Shown here: positions 17,620 to 29,680 of the stretch, in pieces | Layout: every line of letters begins with the position of its first letter | How positions within the stretch are numbered: the first letter of the stretch is position 1 | Assembly: GCA_009760855.2 (NCBI GenBank) | Contig: WPIO01000145.1 | Span: 25,001 to 89,000, forward strand | Source: Cristatella mucedo | Lineage: Eukaryota > Bryozoa > Phylactolaemata > Cristatellidae | Direction of reading: 5' to 3' | Length of the DNA stretch: 64,000 bases | The notes under the pieces: model-generated | The model's database searches: none | Seen by the model: the letters and a program-made list of their open reading frames with translations, nothing else | Told to the model about the DNA's origin: nothing | Position numbers and translations under genes: made by a program

Positions 17620-20200
17620 ATGCGAGAAGGCTGCCTAGAGCAGACCTTCCTTGTCGTGTCGGCCCTGAGGGATGCGGCCAGAAGGAAACGCACTCTTTGC
17701 AGAGCCTGTCTGGACCTTCAGAATGCATTCCCCAGTTTGCCACACGAAACGCTCTACTCTACCCTTGCCCACGTGGGCGTGGAGTAGCGCTTTGTGGGCT
17801 TCGTCCGCAACATATATTTGGGGGCCACGATTGTGCTGAGAGTTAATTCGACCACCCTGAATCTGTTCCCTGCTGCTACGGGTGTCCGTCAGGGTGACCC
17901 GCTCTCACCCATCCTCTTTGATGCGGTGATGGAGCCTCTTGTCAGAAGGCTAGCGGCTGGGGCGGAGAGGCATAGTTATGCCCTGGGCTCGGCCAATATC
18001 TCCGTTTGCGCTCTGGCCGATGTATCTCCGTCAGTAACTCCGCAAAGTCATAAAGACTAAGTGGGTGTTACGCAGGAGAGTTTTGTATAGCTCACTCACA
18101 GCCTAAGCGGCTTTCGGTACGCATTTGGTAGCCAACTGACTTCGTCTCACGCAACAAAGAGAAAGTGGGAAGCATAGCAGAGTTAGGAGAGCAGTTGAGG
18201 TAGTGAGTAGCATAGAAGAAGCAGTTCAGTACCGCTGAAAAAGATGTGCCATAGTCGGCAGTTGGAGAGTAGTTGTCGTTGCGTAAGAATTGTGGAAGCG
18301 AGTTCCACAGTCTAGGACCTGCAGAGCTAAAGCTTCTGTCGCCAACTGTATTTAAGCGGAGGAATGGGACAGCTAATTTATTGTCCACACAGGACCTGAG
18401 GGCGCGAACAGGCTGAAACTGATGCAGCAGTTCAGCTAGGTACGAAGGAGCCAAGCCGTGGTGGGCCTTGTGGGTCAGCGTAAGAACTTTGCTCTGTATC
18501 CTTTGCTCAACCGGCAACCATCCTAGCTCTTTCAGCAAAGGTGACACGTGATCTGGCCATATTTGCGGGCTCGACGCGCTCCCTCCAGCGTCAGCTCGAT
18601 CAAGCACATCGTGTGGCCTCGAGCATAGGGCTCAAGTTCAGACCGGATAAATACAGGACGCTGGTGCGCCACCTGGCGGCTTCGCGGAGCCTGGCATTCA
18701 CCATCGCCTGCTCCCCGGTTCCAATGCTGGGCGACGAAGAGGCACACCTATATCTGGGTGCCCCCAGTGCTTCGCATACCCTTGGGTGGAGGTTGAGACG
18801 GCAGTCTCCCTCCTTACCAGGGACATAGCCTTGCTCCAGCAGTCCCTGCTAGCCCCGTGGCAGAAGATGGACGCTCTCTGCACGTTTCTTATGCCCAGAC
18901 TAAAGTATCTGGGACGTGATAAGTGCCTCCAAAACAAGTTCCTCGTCCCGGTTGACAGAGCGGTAAAGGATTTCAGCAGATCGGTTTGCTCCCTTCCTGA
19001 GAGAGCCACTGTGGGCTTCTTTCACGCTTCACGCCTCAGTGGTGGCCCCGGCCTCCACCCACTCTCGCAGGACATGGACATTCTTCGTGCCACGCAGGCA
19101 TGTCACATGCTGTCTTCCTCGGACTGGATGGTGGCTGCTGTTGCACGAGAGGGGCTTAACGATGCCATCAAGGCGCTCGGAGGAGCACCCTCTGACGAGG
19201 CCCGAACTGTCTTCCTGTCCGGTGGCACCTTCGAGAATACCGTGCGTACGGGCTCGAGATCGCTATGGTCGGAGGCCTGCCAGGCGCTCCGACGCCTAGG
19301 TGTCGGGGTCCAGTAAACGGCTGAGATCATCCAGCTCCACTGGAAAGAAGGAGACCATGAGCGCCCTCAATTCGCGCCTCCCATCACGGTCTCCACTATC
19401 AGGCAGGACTTAGCCAAGACATGGGCGGCAGATTGGCGGGGAAGGGTAGACCAGGGGAAAGTGGCTCGCTGTCTGGCAACGGACAGCCACAGCAACCACA
19501 ACCACTTCCTCTATTCAGGCCTTGGTGTCACTTTTGCTGCTTGGTGCTTTATTTTGCGGGCCAGGCTGGATCACCTGCCGGTGGCCGCTGCCAGGGCCAG
19601 GTTTGATCCTGAGTCACAGCACCTCTGCCGCAAAGGCTGCGGTCAGCTCGAGACGCTGCAGCATGACCTGAACAACTGCCCGAGCATGATGGTCGCCATC
19701 ACGGAACGGCATGACGTGGTCCTGAACCGGCTCCTGGAGGCACTGCCCTGGGCACTGAGGAGGCACGCGCGGGTGGACCAACACCACGACCTCGACCCGG
19801 TCCCGCAACGTCGCCCGGACCTTGTCATTGACAATGGCGCCTTTGCTGTGGTGATCGACGTAACGGTACCGTTTGACAATGGAGAGCTCGAGCTAGAGTC
19901 GGCGGCGGAGAGGAAGCTCCTCAAAAACACCGAGCTAGTTTATGAGCTTCGTATCAGAGGGCGTCATGTGGAGCACTGAGCCTTCGTCGTAGGCTCACTT
20001 GGCTCCTGGCACCCGGAAAACGAGCGGACCCTGGCAGCCCTCAGGGTGAGCCAGTGCCACCGAAGGCTGCTTAGAAAGCTCTGTATAGCGGACGCTAAGA
20101 ATGGCTCGGCCAGGGTCTGGTTGCGATTCGTGGGCACCGCAAAGTGCCCACAGGACGGAGCACAGCTGACACAGGATCCCCCGGCGCCGGCTGATCACGA
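17620..20200 (+). pseudogene. RT / restriction-like endonuclease ORF of the R2-type LINE
   Basis: RT blocks include LDLQNAFPSLPHETL (catalytic Asp motif A) and GVRQGDPLSPILF. The YADD-type motif is split by the insertion at 18021-18541 and resumes as LAIFAGSTRSLQRQ. Downstream, CRKGCGQLETLQHDLNNC is the zinc knuckle (C-x3-C-x7-H-x4-C). RRPDLVI...VVIDVTVPF then gives the PD-(D/E)xK-like endonuclease residues, with a conserved tail FVVGSLGSWHPENE. Damage includes TAG near 17787, frameshifts around 18780 and 19320-19460, and TGA at 19977-19979. Such proteins nick target DNA and prime reverse transcription there. This copy is dead. Confidence 0.75.
18021..18541 (-). mobile_element. 5'-truncated CR1-like LINE fragment inside the R2-type RT
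   Basis: The minus strand reads the C-terminal end of a LINE RT protein: LKELGWLPVEQRI, KVLTLTHKAHHGLAPSYL, LNTVGDRSFSSAGPRLWNSL. These match the tail seen in the two other LINE fragments of the window (45375, 58250) in motif order, but it is a clearly different subfamily. It splits the GAT-GAT (Asp-Asp) codons of the host RT. Only the last ~150 codons and a short 3' region are present, the usual sign of incomplete reverse transcription. Confidence 0.7.
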
Positions 20201-20640
20201 GGAGTCTCATTCACTGCCGCAGACGAGCGCACCTGCGTCCTCGGGCCCAGAAGTAGACGGAGGCGAGACGCCCCAGAGAGAGGCAGCACCATCAGAGTCA
20301 GCCATCCTCCCTTGGGGGCCAGCTGGCCCGGCGGATCGGCCCATACGCACGAGCGCTCGTGCTGGAGCTGGACGACTGCAGCCGGTTCGGCTAGGTGGCG
20401 CCGCCCTCCAACGCGCGGCGGCCATGTACACTGTGCGCTCGCCTGCGCCGGACACCACCACGGTAGCGCCTGTAAGGATGGTTACTCCTTTCTGGCATGA
20501 GACGCCCCTGCAAGCGGGCGCGACACCTGAGCTCTGGCCGCCTCATGGCCGCGGTCCTGGTCACGACCGAGACGTGTCTCGGCAGACCTAGGCCAACCAT
20601 ATACCCAACCAGTTCTTAATAATAATAAAAAAAAATATGT

Positions 20641-21789
20641 AACTACAATCAATCATATATTCCAAGGTGGTAAGGTTATCGGATCATTATTTTAGGAGAT
20701 ATGACATAAATGACAGCAGGCATTGAACTGTCATTGGCAGATAAACTTGAGAACTCTAAGCTATAACCAAGAGGCAGCACTAGAAAACGCTATCATCGCA
20801 CGAACATTCAATATTATTTAACATTCAACATATTCAATAAATAGATAAATATGGATCTTAGGAATAGGTCAACCTATTAAGACGCTCATGCAGCCTAAGC
20901 AGATCCTATCCGCGATAGGTCTCATACCTCAGGCCGTCAATCCAGGCTACAGCTCACCGGCATTCGCCAATACAAATATCCAACTATTAACGACATAAAT
21001 GAGAACTTGAAATCACCTAAGTTTCCTTGAATAGAAATTAATCAACATTTTCAGATTGGCTTCCTGTAAACGACGCTATAGTCCAAGTCACCACGCTGAC
21101 CGGCCGCCGAAATAAAAGACCTCTCGCGGCTGTCGCCTCATGCGTTATGGCGGCTACAGAAACTGGATCAGCTGTCCACGGAATCGTGCGGTGCCGTGAT
21201 AATGGACTCCTTAGTTACGGCGGCCCCGGCAAATTCTCAGTACATTATCCCTAATGTTCGTCTACTGGCCGAATGACAGTCACTAGTGGTTTGTGGTCCG
21301 ATGTAAACATACCAATGTAAACAGGTTTCTCCCAAGTAAATAAGCAGTGGGCCTTGGAATGCCGTTTACCGCCGGTTGCTATGGGCGGGGCGGGGCAGCA
21401 GAGGCAGGACTAGGCACCCAGCCGATTGGGGGTTTACTCTTTTATGATCTTGTTATACTACCAGTCGGACGTGTGATCTCGAGGGGCGTGTCATTTCCGG
21501 GAAAGTTTTACGTTTTATCATTCTCCAGTTATATTTTGAGGGTCCGTTTAGGGCTGAGTAGCTTATATGCGCAGAGTTCACCAGAAAACGGCAGTTCCGG
21601 CTCAGTTATTTGTCAAAGAAAATTATTTTGTTGAGCTCGATGTATGACTTCCGGTTTAAATAGGTCTTAAAAAATAATTTTATTGACCATGTTCCAGTTA
21701 TCTTACAACCACTCAAATTTGAGCTTGTATTTATAACTAGTTTATCTTTAATACGCGAACTTTGAAAAATTTGACCATTTTTTGTGGAC
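20641..21789. other. Spacer between R2-type LINE and satellite block 3
   Basis: No gene recognised. Short frames (e.g. 21347-21634) have no known motifs. Composition is mixed. Confidence 0.35.
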
Positions 21790-24545
21790 CTACGCCCACA
21801 TATTTTTTGGGGGCTACCGTGTCATTTAATGACATTATTTATAACACTAAAGAATATATTATTCCCAAGAAGAAACGCGTAAATGGCTTTAGCAGGGGGA
21901 TAACTTACTCGGAACGCGGGTGGTTGAAAGGTACGACCGGTGAGTAAATTAATAATTTATTCACACTATTTATAACACTAAAGGATATTAATTTCTTGAA
22001 GAAAAATCGCGTTAATGGTTTTAGCAGGGAGATAACACTCTCGTAACGCCGGCGGTTTGAAGGATCTACTAGGTGGATAACGAATTATTTATTGAGACTA
22101 ATTATACCACTAAAAGATATATCTTATCGGAAGAGCAGACGCGTAACATGCTTTCAGCAGGTGAGATAAGTTACTCGCAATCCCGGTGGTTTGAAAAATC
22201 TACCAGCGGGATATTAAAGTGTTTATTGAGACTATTTATAACACTACAGGACATATCTTTCTGGAAGGAAAAAATGCGTAAATGGCTTTAATTGGGGATG
22301 TAAGTACTCGTGATGCCGACGGTTTAAAGGACTTACCGGTGAATTATTATAATGAATGATTTTCTTAGACTATTTATAACACTAAAGGATATATATTTCC
22401 ACGACAAACGACGCGTGAATTGTTTTATGAGGAGAGATAACTTACTCGAACCACGTGCGGTTGAAAGGTACTACAAGCAAGATAATTAATCATTTATTGA
22501 GACTATGTATGTCAATAAAAGAAATATATTACCGGAAGAACAAACGCGTCAATAGTTTTACAGGGAGATAACTTCCAGTGATGCCGGTGGTTTAAAGGAT
22601 CTACCAGCGAGATATTGAATTATCTTCTTCGAATTGGTATAACACTAAAAGGTATATATTTCCAAAAGAAAAGACACTTAAATGGTTTTGGCAGGGGAGA
22701 TAACTTGCTAGGAACGCCTGCGGTTGGAAGGTACTACGGGAAAGAAAATTATTTTTTGAGAAGAGTTATGCGTAAATAGTTTTAGCAGGGGGACGACTTA
22801 CTCTCGTCCTGCAGTTCAGGCTCTACCAGTGAGATAATGAATTATTTATTAAGACTATTTACACGACTAAAGGACATTTATTTCCGGAAGAAAAGGCGCG
22901 AAAATGATTTTTGTAGGGGAGATAACTTAGTTGGAACGCCTGCGGTCTACCAGTAAGATAGAATCAATACACTATTTAATGGGAGTTTTTAATAAACTAA
23001 AGGATATATATTCCTGGAAGAAGAGACGCGTAAATGGTGTTAGCAGTGGAGATAACTTACTAGCAATGTCGGCGATTTTAAGGATCTACCAGCAGGATAA
23101 CGAATCATTTACTTATACTAATTAAAATACTAAATGATACATATTTCTGGAAGAACAGACACTTGAACGGTCTTAGAAGGAAAGATAACTTACTTAGAAC
23201 AACTGCGGTGTGAAGGTACTACCAGTAAGATAACTAATCATTTAATGAGACTATTTATCACACTAAAGGATATATATTTCCGTAACTAAGGACGCATAAA
23301 TGGTTTTAGCAGGCGAGATAACTTACACGTAATGCCGGTAGTTTGAAAGATATAACGGCGGGATATTGAGACTAATTATAACAGTAAAGGATATATATAT
23401 TTCCGGAAAAAAATCCGTAAATGGTTTTAGCTAAGAAGATAAAATACTTGTAATGCCGATGGTTTGATGGATCTACCGGCGAGATAATGAGTTATTTTAT
23501 GAGACCATCTATACCACTTATGGATATGTTTCCAGAAGAAAAGATGCGTAAATAGTTTTAGTTGAGAAGATAACTTAGTCGGAACGCCTGCGGTCGGAAC
23601 GTAGTGCCTGTAAGATCATTACTCATTAAATGAGACTACTTATAGCACTAAACGATAAATATTTCTGGGACAAAAAACGCGGAAATGGTTTTAGGAGGGA
23701 GATAACTTACTCGTAATGCCGGCGGCTTGAAGGATCTGCCAGCGATATAATGAATTAATAAGTGAGACTAACTTAAAAACTTAAGGATGTATTTTTCCCT
23801 TAGAAATAATGTATAAATGGGTTTAGCAGGAAGATAACTTACTTTTATTGCCCGTGGTTTGAAGGATCTACCAGCGGGATAATGAATCATTTATTGAGAC
23901 TCTTTATGAGACCGAATGATTTATTTTCCCGAAAGAAAAGACGCGAAACTGGTTTCAGCTGGGTAAATAACTTTTTTGGAATGCCTGCGGTTGGAAGGTA
24001 ATACCAGTAAGATATATTATTATTAAATGAGACTATTCATACTACTATGGGTTATATATTTCCGGAAAAAAAAGACGCGTAAATGGCTTTAGCAGGGAAG
24101 ATAACGTAGTCGGAATGCCGGCGGTCGCAAGGTACTACCACTTAGATAATTATTTATTTAATGAGAATACTTATCCCACGAAAGTATATTTATTTCCAGA
24201 AAAAAAACGCGTGAATGATTTCAGCAGGGAGATAACTTACTCGTAATGCCATCGGGTTGGAGGATCTACGAGCGTCATGACGAATTTTTAATTGAGACTA
24301 ATTATAACACTGAAGGATATATTTTTCCGCAGGCGATAATGTATAAATGAGTTTAGTAGGAAGATAACTTACTCGTAATGCCGGAGGTTTGAAGGATCTA
24401 CCGGCGGGATCACAAATTGTTCATTGAGACCAATTATAACACTAAAGGATATATATTTCCGGAAGAAAAAAGAATAGTAAAAAGTTTAAGCAGGGGAGAT
24501 AAGTCAACCGCAACGCCTGCAGTTTGAACGGTCTACCAGCGGGCC
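21790..24545 (+). repeat. ~133-bp satellite array, block 3
   Basis: About 20 monomers of the same family and direction as blocks 1 and 2. GAGATAACTTAC-type landmarks recur at about 132-135 bp (e.g. near 22917, 23049, 23184, 23316). The array ends abruptly at the CT-rich array at about 24545. Confidence 0.85.
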
Positions 24546-25060
24546 AATGTATAATATATTCCTCTCTCGCTCATCTTCTTTGCTCGTCTCTCTCGCTCCT
24601 CTCTCTCGTTACTTTCTCTTGCTCCCACTCTCTATCCTCTCTTTCGCTCCTGTCTTTCCCTCGGATCACTTGCTCTTATCTCTTGCTCCTCTCTGTCGCT
24701 GTTCTCTCTTGCTCCTCTCTCTCAATCCTCTCTCTCGCTTCTCACTCTCTCGCTCTTCTCTTTTGCTCCTCTTTCTTTCGCTCCTTCTTCTCTTTCGCTC
24801 CTCTCTCTCTCTCTCTCTCACTCCTCTCTCCCTCGCTCCTCTCTCCCTCGCTCCTCTCTCTCGCTCCTATCTCTCCTCACTACCTCGCTCCTCTCTCTCG
24901 CTCCTATCTCTCTCGTTCCTCTTTCTCATTCTCTTCTCTCTCGCTTAACTCTCGCTCGCTCCTTTTTCTCGCCCCTCTCTCTCGCTCGTCTCTCTCGCCA
25001 CTCTGTCTTGCTCCTCTCTCTTTTGCTTCGCTCTTTCTTGCTCGTCTATCTCTCGCCACG
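24546..25060 (-). repeat. CT-rich array, left arm of an inverted composite satellite
   Basis: CTCTCTCTCGCTCC-type units, the reverse complement of the GA array at 29680-37812. Long Ser/Leu frames here are artefacts of the repeat. Confidence 0.85.
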
Positions 25061-25360
25061 GCAAGCTCCGACGTGCTGCCACGAGTTGTGTTGTTGTGCC
25101 GAGATCTGCAGCGAACTAATGCGAGTTGAAACAATCGGTTGCCATAGGCCTCAAGCTTTCGTGTGCTTCAAAATGTATCATCGAGCTACCACGAGTTGTC
25201 TCGATCTTGCAAAATCTGCTGCGAGCCTTCGACCGTTGCCGAAATCTGCTGCGAGTATTACAAGCTGCTGCGAGCTGCCGCAAAATGCAGGTATCTGCTG
25301 CGAGCTACGGCAAGTACCGACGTGCTGATACGAGTTGTCTTGATGTACCGAGATCTGTGT
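25061..25360 (-). repeat. Reversed monomers of the GCAGCTCG satellite
   Basis: The reverse complement contains landmarks of the forward array: AAGCTTGAGGCCTAT, GATTGTTTCAACTCGCATT, ACAACTCGTGGCAGC. The orientation switch is near 25360-25390. Confidence 0.8.
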
Positions 25361-28300
25361 AGATTTCGGCAACGCTCGGCAGCTTGCAGCAGATTTCAGG
25401 AGACCAACACAATTCGTGGCAGCTCGACATGGCATGCCAAAGCACACGAAATTTTGAGGCCTATCGCAAAAGATTGTTTTAACTCGCATCAGTTCGCAGC
25501 AGATCTCGATACACTGAGACAACTCGTGGCAGCACGTCTGAGCTTGCACTAGCTCGCAGCAGATACTTGCATTTTTGCGGCAGCTAACGGCAGTTCTAGG
25601 CAGCTTGCGGTAGCTCGCAGCAGATTTCGCCAAAGGGTGTATACTCGCAGCAGGTCTCGGAAAATTGAGACAACTCGTGGCAGCTCGACGCAGCATGCGA
25701 AAGCGAATGGAAGCTTTACACGTATCTAACGAGATTCTTTCAACTCTCATCAGCTCACGGCAGATCTCGGTACATCATGAGAACTCGTGGCAGCTCGTCG
25801 CAGCTTGTCGTAGGTCGGAGCAGATCGCAACTGCTTTGGCAGCTAACGGCAGCTCGCCACAGCTTATGGTAGGTGGCTGCAGATTGCAGCAACACGCGAC
25901 AGCCCCCAGCAGATTTCGGAAGATCGAGACAATTCGTGGGTGCTCAACGCAGGATACGAAAACGCTGGGAAGCTTGAGGACTACCGTAACAGATTGTTTC
26001 AACTTGCATCAATTCGCGGCAACTCTCGGTATATCAAGACATCTCGTGGCAGCAAATCGGAGCTTGTCGTAGCTCGCAGCATATACCCGCATTTTGCGGC
26101 AGCTAACGACAGCTCGCCCCCGCTTGTGGTAGGTCGCAGCGGTTTGGGGCCACACACGTCAGCTCACAGCAGATCTCGAAAGATCGAGACAACTCGGCGC
26201 AGCTCGACGCAGCATGCCGTAGCTCCCAGCGTATCCCTGCCTCTTTTGGCAGCTAACGGCAGCTCACCGCAGCTTGTGGTAGATCAATGTTGATTTCGGT
26301 AACGTGCGACATCTTGCAGCAGATTTCGAAACGTCGACATAATTTGTGGCAGCTTGACGCAGCATGCCAGAGCACACGGAAGCTTGAGGCCTATCGAAAC
26401 AAATTGCTTTAACTCGCATCAGTTTGCGGCTAATCTCGGTACATCGAGAGAACTCGTGGCAGCACGTCGGAGCTTGCTGTCGGTCGCAGCACATATCTGC
26501 ATTTTGCGGCAGCTCACGGCAGCTGTCGGTAGCTCACAGTAGATTTCGGCGACGCACGTCTGCTCGCAGCTGGTCTCGGAAGATCGAGGCAACTCGCGGT
26601 AGCTCGACGCAGCATGCGAAAGCACACGGAAGCTCGACACCTATCGCAAGAGATTGTTTTTACTCGCATATGCTCGAGGCAGATCTCGGTACACCAAAAC
26701 ATCTCGTGGCAGCACGTTGGATATTGCAGTAGCTCGCAGCAAATACATGCATTTCGCAGCAGCTAAGCAGCTAACGGCAGCTCGCCGAAGCTTGTGGTAG
26801 CTTGCAGTACATTTCGGCAACGCACGACAGATCCCAGCAGATTTCGGAAGATCTCGACAACTCGTGGCAGGTCGACGCAGCATGCAAATGCACACGGAAG
26901 CGAGAGGCCTATCCCAATAAATAGTTTAAACACGCATTCGTTTGAGGCAGATCTCGGTACATTGAGACAACTCGTGGTGGTACGTCTGAGGTCGCCGTAG
27001 CTCCCAGCATATTTCTGCATTTTGCTGCAGCTAACGGCAGTTCGCCACCGCTTGTGGTAGCTTGCAGTAGATTGCGGCAACGCACTTCAGTCCCTAGCTG
27101 ACTCCGGAAGATAGCAACATCTCGTGGCAGCACGTCGAAGCTTGCCGTAGCTCGCAGCAGTTACCTGCATTTTTGGCAGCTAACGGCAGCTTGCCGCAGC
27201 TTGTAATAGCTCGCAGCAGATTGCGGCAATGCACGACAGCTTGCAGGAGATTACGGAAGATCCCGACAACTCGTGGCAGCTCAACGCAGCACGCGAATGC
27301 ACACAGAAGCGTGAGGCCTAACGCAACAGTTGTTTAAATTCGCTTTCGTTTGCGGCAGATCTCTGTACATCGAGGCAACTCGTGGCAGTACGTCGGAGTT
27401 AGCCGTAGCTCGCAGTATATTCCTGCATTTTGCGGCAGCTAACGGAAACCCACCGGAGCTTGTGGTAGCTCTCAGTAGATTGCGGCAACACGCTTCAGTC
27501 CACAGCTGACTCCGGAAGATCGAGACGTCTCGTGGAAGCTCGATGAATCGTGCGAAAGCACACGGAAGCATAAGGCCTATAACAGTAGATTGTTTCAACT
27601 CTCATTAGTTCGCGGCAGATCTCGGTATATCGAGACAACTGCTGGCAGCACGTCGGAGGTTGTCGTAGCTCTCAGCAGATACCAGCATTTTGCTGCAGCT
27701 AACGGCAGCTCGCCGTAGGTTTTGGTAGCTGGCAGTACATTGATGCAGCGCCCGTCAGCCCGCAGCTGACTCCGAAAGATTGAGATATCTCGTGGCAGCT
27801 CATCGGAGCTCGCCGTATCTTGCAGCATATACCTGTATTTTGTCGTAGCTAACCACAGCTCGTACAAGCTTGTAATAGCTGGCAGCAGATTGCGGCAATG
27901 TGCGACCGCTCTCAGCAGATTACGAAGATCGCGACAACTCGTGGCAGCTCGACACAGCATGCGAAGCACACGGAAGCTTGAGGCCTATTGCTACAGATTG
28001 GTTCAACTCGCATTAGTTCGCTGCAGATTTCGGGACGTCGAGACAACTCGTGGCAGCACGTCGCAGCTTGCCGTAGCTCGCAGCGGATTCCTGCATTTTA
28101 CTGCAGCTAACGGCAGCTAGCTGCAGCTTGTGGTAGCTGGCAGTAGATTGAAGCAACGCACTTCAGCCGCTGCTGACTCCAGAAGATCGAGACATCTCGT
28201 GGCAGGTCGTCGTAGCTCACCGTAGCTCGCAGCATATATCTGATTTTTGCGGCAGCTAACGGCATTTCGCTGCAGCTTGTGGTAGCTCATAGTACGTGGA

Positions 28301-29680
28301 GACAACGCCCGTTTGCCTGCAGCTTACTCCGGAATAATGAGATATCTCGTGGCAGCTCGTCGGAGCTCGCCGTAGCTCGAAGCATATACCTGCATTTTGC
28401 GGCAGCTAACGGCTGTTTGCCGAAGCTTGTAGGGACTTACAGTAGATTGCGGCAACGAGCGTCAGCCCACAGCTTACTCCGGAAGATCGAGACATCTCGT
28501 GGCAGCTCGATGCAGCATGCGAAAGCACGCGGAAGAATAAGGCCTATCGCAATAGATATTTTCAACTCGCATAAGATCGGGGCAGATCTCGGCACATCGA
28601 GACAACTCCTGGCAGGACATCGGAGCTTGCCGTAGCTGGTAGCAGATACCTGCATTTTGCGACAGCTAACAGCACCTTTTAATAGATCGCAGCGGATTGT
28701 GGAAACGCACGACAGCTTGCAGCAGACTTCCGTAGATCGAGACGACTCGTGACAGCTCGATGCAGCATGCGAAAGCACACAGAACCTTGAGGCCTATCGC
28801 AACAGGTTGTTTCAACTTGCATTAGTTCGTGGCAGATCTTGGTACATCGGGACTCCTCGCGGCGGATCGTAAGCGCTTGCTGTAGCTCGCAGCATATACC
28901 TGCACTTTGCGGCAGCTAAAGGTAGCTCGCGGCAGCTTGTGGTAGGTCGCAGTAGATTGAGGCAACGCGCGTCAGAGCGCAGCTGACTCCGGAAGATTGA
29001 GACATGTGGCAGCTCGTAGAAGCTCGCCGTAGCTCGCAGCATCTACCTGCGTTTTACGAAAGCTAACAGCAGCTCGTCACAGCTTGTGTTAGCTCGCAGT
29101 AGAATGTGGCAACGTGAGTCAGCTCATAGAAAATCTCGGACTATCGACACGACTGTGGCAGCTCGATGCAGCAAGCAAAAGCACACGGAAGCATAAAGTC
29201 TATTGCAATAGGTTGATTCAACTCCCATAAGTTCGCGGCAGATCTCTTTACATCAAGACAACTCGTCGCAGAACGTCGGACCTAGCCGTAGCTCGCAGCG
29301 GATACCTGCATTTTACGGCAGCTAGCAGCAGTTCGCCGCTGCTTAAGGTAGCTCGCAGTATGTTGCAGCACCCTGCTTTAGTCCGCATCTAATTCCAGAA
29401 GATCAAGACATCTAGTAGCAGCTCGTCGGAGCTCGCCGTAGCTCGCAGCAGATACCTGCATTTTGCGGCAGCTAACCACAGCCCGCCTCAGCTTGTAGCA
29501 GCTTGCAGTAGATTGCGGCCAAGCACGTCAGCTCTCAGCAGATCTCGAAATATCTAGACGGCTCATGGTAGCTTGTCGGAGCTCGGTGTAGCTCGCAGCA
29601 TATACCTGCATTTTGCGGCAGCTAACGGCAGCTTTCCATAGCTTGTGGTAGCTCGTAGTTGATTACGGCAACGCGGAGCG
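25361..29680 (+). repeat. GCAGCTCG satellite, forward array
   Basis: Degenerate tandem repeat with sub-motifs CTCGCAGCAGATACCTGCAT, TTTGCGGCAGCTAACGGCAG, AGATCGAGACAACTCGTGGC and AAGCACACGGAAGCTTGAGG. The GAGGCCTATC landmark recurs at about 250, 410 or 550 bp (e.g. 26388, 26636, 26907, 27317, 27571, 27981, 28538, 28789, 29198), indicating higher-order units of variable length built from shorter related blocks. No genuine coding sequence. Confidence 0.85.

Larger units (their letters stand above)
17600..20640 (+). mobile_element. R2-type non-LTR retrotransposon, 5'-truncated, with a nested LINE
   Basis: The body contains RT motifs, a zinc knuckle and a C-terminal restriction-like endonuclease, followed by about 400 bp of 3' region ending in an AATAATAATAAAAAAAAAT tail near 20619-20637. 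The combination RT + CCHC + RLE defines the R2/NeSL/Hero/R4 superclade. GC content is much higher than in the surrounding satellite. No 28S rDNA flank is seen, so this is not a canonical R2 rDNA insertion. Confidence 0.75.

Noticed and set aside
24524-29042. Ser/Leu-rich and Cys/Arg-rich ORFs through the CT array and GCAGCTCG satellite
   Set aside because: Overlapping frames on both strands follow the repeat unit; no conserved protein.
25080-29680. CRISPR-like regular repeats
   Set aside because: Units are degenerate, contiguous and long, with no unique spacers and no cas genes; this is eukaryotic satellite DNA.
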